A stretch of DNA of 64,000 bases from JBEKHT01 sp049516595. Lineage in GTDB: Bacteria; Chloroflexota; Anaerolineae; Anaerolineales; RBG-16-64-43. Position numbers and translations under genes: made by a program. Shown here in pieces: positions 51,776-61,344 of the stretch. The stretch covers positions 1 to 64,000 of the forward strand of contig JBEKSY010000009.1 of NCBI GenBank assembly GCA_049516595.1. Reading direction: 5' to 3'. Every line of letters starts with the position of its first letter. Within the stretch, counting starts at the first letter, position 1. Under the pieces are notes generated by a model, which ran no database searches, was not told the DNA's origin, and saw only the letters and a program-made list of their open reading frames with translations.

Positions 51776-53536
51776 TCAGGCCGTAGCGCCTTCGGTCAAC
51801 GCCTCCCGCCGAGCAAGGATCCGATCTACAAACGTGTCGTAGGCCTTAACGAACTCGCCGAGCGTATTGCTCACCGGCAGCCAAGCCGCAGTTCCGGCGA
51901 CGTCCTCGAGGGTCAAGGGTTTCGTCGGGCGCCAGGCAGGGTCCACGTCACTCCCAGGGACCCAATAGGCTTGCTTGAAGATCTGGCTGTGCTGAAGGAC
52001 CTTCAAGACGCGCTCCGGGGCTGGTTGTTCGACCCGGCGTGGGTCCAGGGCCACGATCGGAAGCGAGTCAAAGGCGCGGCGGACATTCGGAAAGACCGTG
52101 ATGATGCCGGTGCCCACGGCTTCGGTGATGTCGGGACAGGGGCTCGGGAGGGCCTCATAGCCTGCGCCGGCATACATCTTCAAGGAGGCGATAAGCGGCC
52201 GGACACGGTTCCGATCGATGCCGTGCGTCTCCATCTCGCGATGAAGCCGCTTGAGCACTGCGATCCCAGACCACGCCGCTGCTTCGCGGATCATGGATTC
52301 ATCGATGCCGGCCGCGGCAAGCGCCCCCGTCATCGAAAGGAGTTCATCGCGGACGGGGAAGGCGAGTCGGCCGCTCATGTGGGCGAGGGTCGAGAAGATC
52401 GCCTGGCCCTGCTGGATTGCGGCCGCGAATGGCAAATGCTGGAAGAGGCCGAAGTTGACGGTGATCGTGACCCCGATCCCATCGGCCGTCAGATCCCGGC
52501 AGGCGTGCAGTCCGGCCAAGGTCCCCGGAAGCTTGAAGACGACGTTGGGCACGCCCCCGGACAGCCGGCGCCGGAGCTCGGCATACACGGCACGCGCGTC
52601 GGCAATCATCGCCTCAGCGTCTGCATGTTTGTGCGGATTGACCTGCAGGCAGACGCATCCTGTCTCTCCGAGTGTCAGCAGGAAGATCGGCCGAAGAAGA
52701 AGCATGTTGGAGAGCACGAACTCAAGCGTGACCCACAGGGCCAACCGGTCGGGGTCGGCCAGCGGGTTGGCCCGGATCACCCCATCCACGATCGGATCCC
52801 AACGCGCAGGGTTAGCCTGCCACGCGAGATCAACCAAGGGTGGATTGCAGGTGACGAAGGACGCACCGACAAACTGGGCGTAGCGCAGATGGGCAGCGTA
52901 GTCGTTCCCGATGCGGGTCGGGGTCAGCCCATCCAGCTGCATCTGGGCAATCTTGCGCACCTTGCTTGAATGCACGGGTTGGGTGATGTTGGTGAGAAAG
53001 CCGTCGAGAGTATCGCCCACGAACGCATCGGCCTCCTGCTCCGGATGGGAGTCTCCTTCCGCCTTGAACCGTGCGGCAGTCTTCCCTCTCCACATGCAAA
53101 GAAGATCCTTCTCGACATCTGGAGCCGACCTCGCCAGCCGTACCGCCAGAGCTGCCGCCTGGTCACCCATGGCCTCGAGGGCGGCCTCGGACAGAGCGGC
53201 ATCGGCATTCAGCTCGGGGTTTTGAAGGTTCCAGCGTGGCAGGAAGGAACGGAGCCACTTGGATAGATCGGCGACGAAGGACAGCGTATCCCGCTGGGTG
53301 CGTGCCGGCGTCGTGTCAAAGCCAGCGGCGATCTCGGCCAGGATGGTATCAAAGCTTGCCCCGAACCGCTTGGGGGGTGTGTAGAAGAGCAGGTCATTCA
53401 GCGCATCTTCGACCCGACCATTGAGGACCAAGGTCAACGGGTCGCGGTTGGCAGACCGCTGCCGGGCGCGGAGCTCGGAACGGATTGTGTCGGTCAGGCT
53501 CTTCTCGTTGTCAATCTCAGTCGGTTCTAATGCCAC
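51776..53536 (-). CDS. Transaldolase-family protein, long form
   Basis: A protein of about 586 residues from GTG 53536 with a transaldolase-like TIM barrel in its middle and C-terminal part. 'VVFKLPGTLAGLHACRDL' carries the probable Schiff-base Lys, 'GIGVTITVNFGLFQHLPFAA' and 'YVPGSDVDP'-like 'YWVPGSDVDPAWRP' follow the family. The N-terminal 180 residues ('DALNDLLFYTPPKRFGASFD', 'KWLRSFLPRW') are an extension not found in classic TalA/TalB. It overlaps the upstream isomerase-like gene by 20 bp. Role inferred: C3-transfer or aldol cleavage of a sugar phosphate in the catabolic pathway. The longer upstream frame is not used because it lies inside the neighbouring gene. Confidence 0.8.
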   Translation of the reverse strand: MALEPTEIDNEKSLTDTIRSELRARQRSANRDPLTLVLNGRVEDALNDLLFYTPPKRFGASFDTILAEIAAGFDTTPARTQRDTLSFVADLSKWLRSFLPRWNLQNPELNADAALSEAALEAMGDQAAALAVRLARSAPDVEKDLLCMWRGKTAARFKAEGDSHPEQEADAFVGDTLDGFLTNITQPVHSSKVRKIAQMQLDGLTPTRIGNDYAAHLRYAQFVGASFVTCNPPLVDLAWQANPARWDPIVDGVIRANPLADPDRLALWVTLEFVLSNMLLLRPIFLLTLGETGCVCLQVNPHKHADAEAMIADARAVYAELRRRLSGGVPNVVFKLPGTLAGLHACRDLTADGIGVTITVNFGLFQHLPFAAAIQQGQAIFSTLAHMSGRLAFPVRDELLSMTGALAAAGIDESMIREAAAWSGIAVLKRLHREMETHGIDRNRVRPLIASLKMYAGAGYEALPSPCPDITEAVGTGIITVFPNVRRAFDSLPIVALDPRRVEQPAPERVLKVLQHSQIFKQAYWVPGSDVDPAWRPTKPLTLEDVAGTAAWLPVSNTLGEFVKAYDTFVDRILARREALTEGATA

Positions 53537-54443
53537 CGCTACCTTTGCCCGACTCGGGTCTCGGATGGTCTGCGAGTCCCCGGGTCTCCCGGCGCGCAGC
53601 CAAACCCGGTGCGACCGGGGTGGCCGAATGCGCCCACGTTTCCCGCACGTAGCGGGCGGAGTCCTCCACCCCCTGCCGTCCCCGGAAGGAAGCCTCCTCC
53701 ATGCACACCCAGCCGTCCCAGCCCGCACGCTGCAGGCGATGGAAGACACGGTCGAGCGGTGCCAGACCGGTCCCCAGCAGGACCGGCTTCAGCTCCCCGC
53801 GCACAGCCGTGTCGGCGACGTGGAGGCTGACGACGCGGCCGATGACCTGCTCAAGCAGACCCAACGGATCCTCGCAGAAGGCCGTAGCGTTTCCGGTGTC
53901 GAAGTTCACGCCGAGATTGGCGTCCGCTGTCTGGCGCACAATTTCCAAGAAAATGTCCGGGGGTTGCGAGAAGTCAGTGTAATCCCATGCCCCAGGCTTG
54001 GCGTGATTCTCATAGACAGGTCGAACGCGCAAACCGTCGCTCTGCTCGACCAGCCGGGTGAGGCCTTCGACCGCCCAGCGGATCCCATCTCGACGACCCG
54101 TCTCCGGATGCGCCTGACCGGCGGTCACACGGAGCAGATCCGCCCCGATTTCCTGGGCGATGGCAGCGGCTTCGACCGCCAGGTGTAGTTCGCGATCACG
54201 AACCGATGCCTGGGGATGGGTGAAGTCGGGGTACGAAGTGAGCATGGCGACACGCATGCCAGCGTCCTCGACTTGGCGTCTGATATCCGTCGCGCACCTG
54301 ACCGTTCGTTCGGGAAGGAAGAGAATACTCAGGTCGATGGCCTCGAGGCCTAGCTCGGCGCCCATACGGGCCCAATCGGCGATCGACATGTGTCCGCAGA
54401 TGATCTCCGGGAAGAAGGAAACGGGCAAGCAGCTTAACTTCAT
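53517..54443 (-). CDS. Sugar-phosphate isomerase/epimerase-like TIM-barrel protein (first of two)
   Basis: A 308-residue protein of the AP-endonuclease-2-like (xylose isomerase-like) family. 'MAELGLEAIDLSIL'-type start ('GAELGLEAIDLSILFLPE'), 'VYENHAKPGAW' (metal-ligand Glu/His), 'NLGVNFDTGNATAFCEDP' (Asp), 'VVSLHVADTAVRG' (His-Asp) and 'WVCMEEASF' (Glu) mark the metal site. Family members interconvert ketoses and aldoses or inosose-type cyclitols. Its start overlaps the stop of the next isomerase in ATGA, and its end overlaps the transaldolase start. Confidence 0.85.
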   Translation of the reverse strand: MKLSCLPVSFFPEIICGHMSIADWARMGAELGLEAIDLSILFLPERTVRCATDIRRQVEDAGMRVAMLTSYPDFTHPQASVRDRELHLAVEAAAIAQEIGADLLRVTAGQAHPETGRRDGIRWAVEGLTRLVEQSDGLRVRPVYENHAKPGAWDYTDFSQPPDIFLEIVRQTADANLGVNFDTGNATAFCEDPLGLLEQVIGRVVSLHVADTAVRGELKPVLLGTGLAPLDRVFHRLQRAGWDGWVCMEEASFRGRQGVEDSARYVRETWAHSATPVAPGLAARRETRGLADHPRPESGKGSGGIRTD

Positions 54444-55279
54444 ATCTGCTGCTCCAGGAGGGCGCGCATGCGCGCCATCGTGCACTTGGCGGCCGTGTCG
54501 GGATCGGGTTGTCCCAGAAGCTCGGCGGACAGGAAACCGTCGTAGCCGATTTCGCCAAGGATGGCGATGACCTTGGCAAAATCAATCATGCCCTGCCCGG
54601 GAGGAAGGCGGTTATTGTCTCCGATATGTACGTGCCACAGCTTGTCGGCGCGCATCGCACGCTGGAAGGGTTCAGACCAGGACTTCTCCTCGATATTGGC
54701 GTGGAACGTGTCCAGCAGGAGGCCAACGGATCCGTGACCGATCTCATCCAGGAAGGCCAGCCCCTGCTCCGCGGTGTTGACCAGGTCGGCTTCGTAACGA
54801 TTCAGAGGTTCGATCGCCAGGCGTATGCCATGCTCTGCGGCGAGTTCGGCCGCCTCGCGCAGGATGGCGGCCAGCCGCGCCCGGCCATTGGATCCAGCCG
54901 TGGATAGGCGCCCGCGAAAGCTGCCGATAGTGACGAGCGGGGCCTGCATCTGGGCGGCAAAGCGGATGAGCTCGTGCAGACGTTCGCGTGCCCGACCGGC
55001 CCGGTCTCGATCGCTGTCCAGGAGTGTGAGCCCCGAAACGATCGCGGCAGCTCCACTCCCGACGGCGGAAACGACCAGGCCTTGGGCTTGGAGATGGCGC
55101 TGCAGGTCCGGGATATCAAGCATGGCAGGCTCGGCGGTCATGAGCTCCAGGCCGTCGGCGCCCAAGGCGTGGGCCTTGGCAGCCTTTTCGTGAAACGTCC
55201 CCGAGAGCAAAGCCACCGGGACCTCGGCGTCGACTTCGGGCGTCTGGATTGCCAAGGAGAGCTTCATTTGGGCGGTCAT
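54440..55279 (-). CDS. Sugar-phosphate isomerase/epimerase-like TIM-barrel protein (second of two)
   Basis: About 279 residues, same family as its neighbour but closer to D-tagatose 3-epimerase/hydroxypyruvate isomerase. Metal ligands are visible in 'LAIEPLNRYEADLVNTA' (Glu), 'VGLLLDTFHANIEEK' (Asp, His), 'LWHVHIGDNNRLPPGQG' (His, Asp) and 'GYDGFLSAELLG' (Glu). Possible starts are GTG 55303, directly after the aminotransferase stop, ATG 55279 or ATG 55267; I chose 55279. It shares an ATGA overlap with the following gene. Confidence 0.86.
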   Translation of the reverse strand: MTAQMKLSLAIQTPEVDAEVPVALLSGTFHEKAAKAHALGADGLELMTAEPAMLDIPDLQRHLQAQGLVVSAVGSGAAAIVSGLTLLDSDRDRAGRARERLHELIRFAAQMQAPLVTIGSFRGRLSTAGSNGRARLAAILREAAELAAEHGIRLAIEPLNRYEADLVNTAEQGLAFLDEIGHGSVGLLLDTFHANIEEKSWSEPFQRAMRADKLWHVHIGDNNRLPPGQGMIDFAKVIAILGEIGYDGFLSAELLGQPDPDTAAKCTMARMRALLEQQI

Positions 55280-55303
55280 ATCCTGTTCATCCGCGTCGAG
55301 CAC

Positions 55304-56671
55304 TTACATCACAATCTGCTGGCGAAGGTCAGTCTCCACCTGGGTAAGGGCCTCGTCCAGGATGCCCATGACCTCGTCAATCTGTGCGGCATTGATAGTC
55401 AACGGCGGTGCCATGAGCACCATGTCGCCCATGACACCATCAACGCAGCCCGTGCTTGGGTAGGTCACCAGGCCTCGCTCAAGCGCAGCGACCTCGAGAC
55501 GACGACTCACGTAGAGCCCGGGTGCAAAGGGCTCCTTGGTCTTGCGATCGCGGACGAGCTCGAATCCGAACATTAGGCCGGCGCCGCGGACGTCCCCAAT
55601 GGAGACGTGCTTGTCCATCAGCCTTCGCACCCCGGCCCGGGCCTGGTCTCCGCGCTGACGCGAGTTCTCGACCAGGTTATGCCTCAGCGTGTAGTTGATG
55701 ACGGCGATGGCCCCGGCACAGGAGACGGCGTTGGCGTTGAGGGTATGGCCGGCCTTGAAGGGAGAATGATTTCGCTCCAGAGTGCCCCACAGCTCATCAC
55801 GAGCGATGACGGCTGAGAGGGGCGTGTAGCCGGCCGTCATGCCCTTGGCCGTGGCGATGATATCGGCAGTCACATCCCAGTGCTCGATTCCCCACAAGGT
55901 GCCCGTTCGCCCCCATCCCGTCATCACCTCATCGGCGATGAACAGGACGTCGTACTTGTTGCAGATCTCTCGGATCACCTCGAAGTACCCGTCCGGCGCG
56001 GGCACCGCGCCCAGCGCCGCCCCAACCACCGGCTCGGCAATGAAGACGGCGACGTTCTCGGGCCCCTGCTGGGCGATGGCCGAGTCCAAGAACCGGGCGC
56101 ACAGGAGACCGCACTCGGGGTAGGTCTTCTCGAAAGGGCAGCGATAGCAGTAGGCCGGCGGGATATGCGGCGAATCGACGAACATGGGCTGGAACACCTT
56201 GCGCCGCGATGTCAACCCGGAGAAGCCGGCCACGGCGAGGTTGTTGCCGTGGAAGGAGCGCCAGCGCGTGATGATCTGAAATTTAGTGGGCTGGCCCTTC
56301 TCGACCCAGTACTGCCGCGCCAGGCGGACGGCGTCGTCGTTGGCGTCCGTCCCTGTGCAGGTCACCCATACGCGGCTGTTGTCCTTCAACTCTCCCGGTG
56401 CAAGGCTCACGACTAGGTCGCTCAGCTCTAGGAACTGGCTATTGGTGAAGGCATGAGCCGGGTAGAAAGAGAACTTCTGCGCCTGGGCGTACATCGCTTC
56501 GGAGATCTCCTTCACCCCGTGCCCGATGTTGGCCACTACCGAGGATCCTCCGGATCCGTCGATGTAGCGGCGCCCTTGTGCGTCGTACAGGTAGATCCCT
56601 TCAGCCCGCTCCATGACTGGGAAATCACGATGCCACTCCCGATGGACCGCGTGGACATTCGGCTTAGTCAT
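55304..56671 (-). CDS. Class III aminotransferase (PLP-dependent)
   Basis: A 455-residue enzyme of aminotransferase class III (omega-amino acid/pyruvate transaminase group). The PLP-Lys is Lys276 in 'IIATAKGMTAGYTPLSAVIA', the cofactor Asp/Glu are in 'DVLFIADEVMTGWGRTGTLW' (Asp247), and 'VTCTGTDANDDAVRLARQYW' is the usual S-G-x-x-A-N-E-A region in altered form. Substrates of this class include beta-amino acids, diamines and amino sugars. ATG 56671 follows GGAGGGAGG. It is the first gene of the minus-strand catabolic operon and has a LacI-type operator at its promoter. Confidence 0.92.
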   Translation of the reverse strand: MTKPNVHAVHREWHRDFPVMERAEGIYLYDAQGRRYIDGSGGSSVVANIGHGVKEISEAMYAQAQKFSFYPAHAFTNSQFLELSDLVVSLAPGELKDNSRVWVTCTGTDANDDAVRLARQYWVEKGQPTKFQIITRWRSFHGNNLAVAGFSGLTSRRKVFQPMFVDSPHIPPAYCYRCPFEKTYPECGLLCARFLDSAIAQQGPENVAVFIAEPVVGAALGAVPAPDGYFEVIREICNKYDVLFIADEVMTGWGRTGTLWGIEHWDVTADIIATAKGMTAGYTPLSAVIARDELWGTLERNHSPFKAGHTLNANAVSCAGAIAVINYTLRHNLVENSRQRGDQARAGVRRLMDKHVSIGDVRGAGLMFGFELVRDRKTKEPFAPGLYVSRRLEVAALERGLVTYPSTGCVDGVMGDMVLMAPPLTINAAQIDEVMGILDEALTQVETDLRQQIVM

Positions 56672-56807
56672 GATGCCTCCCTCCAACCGTGCGTTACCCG
56701 TAGTCCGCTGCTTGCCATATCGTCCCGATGACCTGTCAAAATGCGTAGCGCCCAGTAATGTCGGGACGGTCGCAGACCAACCCCTGGCGTCACAGGCCTG
56801 CAACTAT

Positions 56808-56858
56808 CTGCAAACGATTACATGTCACAAGGGTAGCATATGAATTGATGGGTGTCAA
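56808..56858 (-). promoter_or_regulatory. Promoter and LacI-type operator of the aminotransferase operon
   Basis: On the minus strand TTGACA (56858-56853), 17-bp spacer, TACCCT (56835-56830); the palindromic sequence TGCAAACGATTACA (plus strand 56809-56822) covers the predicted start of transcription. The -35 is perfect and the operator has the central CG and A/T arms of LacI-family sites. Confidence 0.65.
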
Positions 56859-57143
56859 CTTAGCCCGCGCCCGGACCAAGGGCGCTTGTGCTGTTGAGGC
56901 AGAGTGATGACCTGATGGTGGCCGAAACTGCTGACTCTCGGGGAAGAGTCTATTGCCCAATATGATGGTGCTCTGGTCCGGGGTCTGAACAAGGACCTGC
57001 GCAGATGGGAGCGGATCCACAACACGACCCGGCTCCACCACTCGCTTGGCAAAAGGAAGCCGGCGTGGTATCCCCAGGAGTGCTTCCCCAAGTTGGCCCC
57101 GACGACCTCCCTGTCTCATAATGCAATGGACAAGTACACCGCG
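56859..57143. other. Divergent intergenic region, left part
   Basis: No gene; lies between the two divergent promoters of the catabolic island. Confidence 0.4.
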
Positions 57144-57204
57144 TTGACGTGCTCTAAGGAGTGTGCTAAGCTCTCCATGCTCGGGACTACGCAATCGTTT
57201 GCAG
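57144..57204 (+). promoter_or_regulatory. Promoter and LacI-type operator of the M24 peptidase operon
   Basis: TTGACG (57144-57149), 17-bp spacer, TAAGCT (57167-57172), then GCAATCGTTTGC (57191-57202) at about +12 to +23. The operator shares TGCAAACGATT with the site at 56809, in inverted orientation. The leader to the start codon is about 330 nt. Confidence 0.5.
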
Positions 57205-57507
57205 ACAGACCCCCAGAATGCGAAGCGCAATCGCGGCCCTCACAATTGCGTTCGGACGGCCGATATAATCCTTCGGTAAGCCATGTAGAGCATTGCAAAT
57301 CCGACCGGATATGCCCGCTGATCTCTCCAGTATGTCTAGCCTGCAGGCCATGGAGGCGCATTAATGGGGACCATCCCTGCAGTTGGGGCAGTTGAAGGCG
57401 GGTGCTATGTGCTGCAACCAAGCAGTAAGAACCAAGCGGTGTCCATAATCCTGAGGCGAGCAAGCTCCGGGCCTTGACCATCCCCCAATCCTTCAAGGGC
57501 ATCCCCC

Positions 57508-58632
57508 ATGGACGAGTATAACCTGCAGCGATTGGCCGGTTACCTTCGTGAACAGCGCATCAGCGCTGCTCTACTTAGCAATCCAGCTACCCTCACTTGG
57601 TTGACAGGTTACGCTCCTGAGATCGAAACTGGTCTGAGCCCCTTCGAAGGGGGGCCTGCCCTAAGCTGGTGGCATGAAGGAGCCCTGACCCTGGTTGTCT
57701 CGGATCAGGAAGCCTCCGCTGCTCAGTGTCATGGGGTTGAGGTGGTTCCGTATCTCTCGTACACCTTTGAGCAGAGATTGGCGGGCCTGCAGCGGCAAGT
57801 GCAGGCGCTTGGCGAGCTGTTGGCCAGGAACGCACATCTCACGGGGAGAGTCGGCGTTGAGATGGGCTTCCTCCCCGCCGCAATTGCCGCTGCGCTTCGT
57901 GAATCTTTGCCCCATGCTGAGTTCCGGGACCTAGACGGATCCTTTGATGTACTGAGGGCGGTGAAATCACGAGAGGAGATTGGCAAGGTGAGGTCGGCCC
58001 TTAAGTTGTGCGACCATGCACAGGACTACATTCGATTGAACGCAGTAGCAGGCACCAGTGAGTTGGAGTTGTGGGGAAGGGTGAGAGGCTACATGGAGGC
58101 GATCGCTGGAACCCGGCTTCCCATTCAGGCAGACCTTGTGGCGGGGAAGCGGGCCGCCAACGTTGGGGGTCCACCCAGTGGCTATACCATCCAAGATGGC
58201 GACGTGCTGATTTTTGATGTAGTGCCACGAGTCGATGGATATTGGGGCGACAACGCTGCTACCTATTTCATCGGTGAGCCTGCACCTGAGCTGCGCAAGG
58301 CGTATTCACTCGTGTGGTCGGCGTTGAAGCGGGCCATAGATGCCATCAGGCCCGGAATCAAGGCGGGCGATCTCGATCAGATGATGAGGTTGGCAATACG
58401 GGATAAGGGCTATCAACCTTATCCGCACCATTCTGGTCACGGCGTGGGGACGACCTACCACGAGGAACCGCGAATTGTTCCCTATAGCGGCTTGGTCCTT
58501 GAGCCAGGGATGGTACTGGCGGTTGAACCCGGGATCTATCTGCCTGGGCTGGGCGGGGTCCGCCTGGAGGAGGTCGTGCTCTTGACTGCTGATGGATGCG
58601 AGATTCTCACCAAGCATCTTCTTGACGCGTAG
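57508..58632 (+). CDS. M24-family peptidase (Xaa-Pro aminopeptidase-like)
   Basis: A 374-residue protein with a creatinase-type N-terminal domain (residues 1-150) and pita-bread catalytic domain. The five metal ligands are present: Asp237 and Asp248 ('IFDVVPRVDGYWGDNAA'), His311 ('HHSGHGVGTTYHEEP'), Glu340 ('LAVEPGIYLPGLGG') and Glu354 ('VRLEEVV'). Members cleave Xaa-Pro bonds or, in catabolic islands, may be creatinase-, ectoine- or dimethylsulfoniopropionate-type enzymes. The neighbours (MttB-like methyltransferase, Gfo/Idh/MocA dehydrogenase, SDR) leave open a non-peptidase role. Confidence 0.9.
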   Translation: MDEYNLQRLAGYLREQRISAALLSNPATLTWLTGYAPEIETGLSPFEGGPALSWWHEGALTLVVSDQEASAAQCHGVEVVPYLSYTFEQRLAGLQRQVQALGELLARNAHLTGRVGVEMGFLPAAIAAALRESLPHAEFRDLDGSFDVLRAVKSREEIGKVRSALKLCDHAQDYIRLNAVAGTSELELWGRVRGYMEAIAGTRLPIQADLVAGKRAANVGGPPSGYTIQDGDVLIFDVVPRVDGYWGDNAATYFIGEPAPELRKAYSLVWSALKRAIDAIRPGIKAGDLDQMMRLAIRDKGYQPYPHHSGHGVGTTYHEEPRIVPYSGLVLEPGMVLAVEPGIYLPGLGGVRLEEVVLLTADGCEILTKHLLDA

Positions 58633-58820
58633 GCGCTCCGCGCACGCCTGAACCGGACGGCGCCCGACGAAAGCTGGGACCTGAGCGCAGTTGGCGCGGA
58701 AGATAGGGGGAGGGAGGACGGACTGTAGGAGAGCAGCATTGCATCTCCTGCCACTCCGGCAGACCTCCTGTGGAGCCGGGTATCTCGGCGGGGGTGAGGG
58801 AAATCAGGAGAACCTAAGCC

Positions 58821-59576
58821 ATGATGGGGAAGAAAAAGGTGATTGTCACCGGAGCGTCATCGGGCATAGGCCGAGCCACGGCGGTACGTTTTGCCCGGGA
58901 GGGCTGGGACGTTTGCGTCACTGCCCGACGGGAGAGGGAACTGAAAGAGGTTGTTGCTTCCTTCCCGTCCGGCGATCATATCCTGGTACCAGGTGACTAC
59001 AGCAAGGTAGAAACGAGTCAAGTCGTCGGAGAATGCATACGCAGTGCCTGGCAGAGGCTAGATGCACTGGCTAACTGCGCGGGCGCGTATATCCTGGTCG
59101 ACGCCTTCGAGGGGCAGATTCAAGAGTGGCGCCAAGCGTTCGATTTGATGGTCAATGGCGCACTGTTCATGACCCGTGCTGCAGTTCCTCTCATGACCGA
59201 AGGTGGAAGGATTATCCACGTCACATCCATCCACGGGGAGCGGGCTGAAGCAAGGGCAAGTGCCTACAGCATGGCCAAGGCCGCCCTCAACCAGTATTGC
59301 CGATCTCTGGCACTAGAGCTAGCCTCGAAACAGATCCTCGTCAACGCCGTTGCACCAGGGTTCATAAGCACCGAGATGAGCATAGTCAACGGGGTAAACG
59401 AGCTAGAGACGGAGTCATTCAGGCGGGACTATGTGGTTGGCGGGCACCTTCCCCTCCGGCGTCCGGGCATGTCGGAGGAGGTCGCTGGGGTGATCTACTT
59501 TCTGGCGGGGCCAGACGCGACCTACATAACGGGACAGGTGATTACCGTTGATGGCGGTCTGACGATCACGTTTTGA
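58821..59576 (+). CDS. Short-chain dehydrogenase/reductase
   Basis: A 251-residue classical SDR. The cofactor motif is 'VIVTGASSGIGRATAV' (residues 7-22), N-A-G is present as 'ANCAGAYI' (variant N-C-A-G near 85), and the catalytic Ser136, Tyr149 and Lys153 are in 'IIHVTSIHGE' and 'SAYSMAKAALNQY'. The C-terminal 'YITGQVITVDGG' is typical. NAD(P)H-dependent oxidation of an alcohol or sugar is likely. It lies 188 bp after the M24 gene; CAGGAGAACC precedes the ATG. Confidence 0.93.
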   Translation: MMGKKKVIVTGASSGIGRATAVRFAREGWDVCVTARRERELKEVVASFPSGDHILVPGDYSKVETSQVVGECIRSAWQRLDALANCAGAYILVDAFEGQIQEWRQAFDLMVNGALFMTRAAVPLMTEGGRIIHVTSIHGERAEARASAYSMAKAALNQYCRSLALELASKQILVNAVAPGFISTEMSIVNGVNELETESFRRDYVVGGHLPLRRPGMSEEVAGVIYFLAGPDATYITGQVITVDGGLTITF

Positions 59577-59616
59577 AAGGGGCCTGTGCGGTTCGTCCCT
59601 TTCTCAAACGTTGACG
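59575..59616. promoter_or_regulatory. Hairpin and LacI-like half-palindrome after the SDR gene
   Basis: GAAAGGG (59575-59581) pairs with CCCTTTC (59597-59603) just after the SDR stop, a weak terminator without U-run. It is followed directly by TCAAACGTTGA (59604-59614), with the central AACGTT of LacI-type operators. No good promoter overlaps it. Confidence 0.4.
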
Positions 59617-60155
59617 CGGATTCTCCACGGGGCTGTACGGCCAGCTCGGCGTTCAAGGGGGGATGAAACAACGCCCGCCTACGCGATTGGAATGTGCAAG
59701 GCTGGGCGCATCATCTTGGCAAGCATGAGGTTTGAGGAGACAGAGCTGTCCCCGCGCAGAGCTTGCATAGCTGAGCATGTTTAGGTGGCCCTTCGGGGCG
59801 CAGGCCGCACAACGCTGCATGCAGACGCCTCAATTACAGATCTCAAGTCGCGGCGTGCCTGCCTGGCAGACCAACCCACAGAACGGATCAGAGGGACCCG
59901 TCTACGGAACTAGCGATGGGGCATGTGAGGCCCTAGTCCTCATGACTAGTGAGAGCAATGTGGTTCTCCAGAACGTCCAGCATTTGTGACTGGAGGGTTA
60001 TGAGAGGGAATTGGCTGCTGCTTTCACCGTACAAGGCGTAATCTGCCTGCATGTCTCAAACAAGAGCGCCCCCAGGGGAGCATTGCGAGGGATCGTGTGT
60101 GATCATTCCCTAGGAAAGCATCGTACAAGTCGTCCTTTCCCGTACCAAGGAGTAC
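59617..60155. other. Region upstream of the Gfo/Idh/MocA gene
   Basis: About 540 bp without recognised gene. A short plus-strand frame (59777-59989) has no motifs. Confidence 0.35.
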
Positions 60156-61304
60156 ATGCGCATGACCAACCACACTTTGCATTCGCGCGACAACCCTGCA
60201 GTCGAACCGGTAAGGCTGGGCATTGTTGGGTGCGGGTACATTTGCCCCACCTACCTGAGGACGCTTAGAACGTTGCGAATTGTAGAAGTCCTTGCGTGCG
60301 CGGATGTTCTGCTTGATAGAGCCGAGGCAGTTACGAAAGAGTTCGGCGTTCCGATCGCCTGTTCAGTCGAGGATCTGTTGACGAACCCCGAGATCGAGAT
60401 CGTCGTGAATCTCACACCACCACGCCTGCATTCCGAAATTGCCCACAAGGCAATTCAGGCCGGCAAGTCTGTCTACAATGAAAAACCTCTCGCAGTTCTC
60501 TTCCCGGAAGGGGAATCCCTCCTCCAGGAAGCGAAGACCAGAGGCTTGCGGGTCGGATGTGCACCTGACACATTCTTGGGGGGCGGCCTCCAGACTTGCC
60601 GAAAGGTAATCGATGACGGTTGGATAGGCAGACCGGTGGCAGCATCGGCATTCATGGTGTGTCACGGCCACGAGGACTGGCACCCAAACGTAGACTTCTA
60701 CTATCAGCCCGGCGGTGGCCCTCTTCTCGATATGGGACCGTACTACTTAACAGCGCTCACGACCATACTTGGGCCTATACGCAGGGTCACAGGATTCACA
60801 GCGATGGGCTTCAAAGAGAGGGAGACCCAACTTCCGGGGGGCTTGACGAGGACAATCAATGTCAACACCCCGACTCATATTGTGGCCGGTCTCGAGTTCC
60901 ACAGTGGAGTTATCGCCGCCCTCGTCACAAGTTTCGATGTCTGGGCAAGTGAACTGCCTCGAATCGAGGTCTATGGTGCAGAAGGTACACTTAGCTTACC
61001 CGATCCTGATGTGTTCAGCGGTCCGGTGCGCATAATCCGTGCACGACAGGCGCAGTGGTCCGAAATGCCACTCGTCCATGGCTATGCCGAGGAGAGTAGA
61101 GGGATTGGCATTGCCGATATGGCCTACGGCATTCGGCTCGGGAGGCCTCACAGAGCAAGTGGCGACTTGGCCCTTCATGTGCTTGAGGTCATGCTTGGAA
61201 TTCAAGCGTCCGCGTTGACCGGAGATCACGTCGCAATGACTACCACCTGTCAACTGCCGGAACCCCTGCCGACTGGATCAGGGGAGCATCGGCTTGTCCA
61301 TTGA
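60156..61304 (+). CDS. Gfo/Idh/MocA-family oxidoreductase
   Basis: A 382-residue NAD(P)-dependent dehydrogenase. The Rossmann motif is 'LGIVGCGYICPTYLRTL' (residues 21-37), the conserved E-K-P is in 'SVYNEKPLAV' (Lys110), and the C-terminal sheet domain includes 'GPLLDMGPYYLTALTTILGP' with the D-x-G-x-Y/H pattern of the catalytic end. Such enzymes oxidise inositols, glucosides, aminosugars and similar polyols. This supports a sugar- or cyclitol-like substrate for the island. The ATG at 60156 is preceded by CAAGGAGTACATGCG. Confidence 0.93.
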   Translation: MRMTNHTLHSRDNPAVEPVRLGIVGCGYICPTYLRTLRTLRIVEVLACADVLLDRAEAVTKEFGVPIACSVEDLLTNPEIEIVVNLTPPRLHSEIAHKAIQAGKSVYNEKPLAVLFPEGESLLQEAKTRGLRVGCAPDTFLGGGLQTCRKVIDDGWIGRPVAASAFMVCHGHEDWHPNVDFYYQPGGGPLLDMGPYYLTALTTILGPIRRVTGFTAMGFKERETQLPGGLTRTINVNTPTHIVAGLEFHSGVIAALVTSFDVWASELPRIEVYGAEGTLSLPDPDVFSGPVRIIRARQAQWSEMPLVHGYAEESRGIGIADMAYGIRLGRPHRASGDLALHVLEVMLGIQASALTGDHVAMTTTCQLPEPLPTGSGEHRLVH

Positions 61305-61344
61305 AACAGAATCCCCGGTGTGAGTTCATCCTGGGAGTCGCCCA

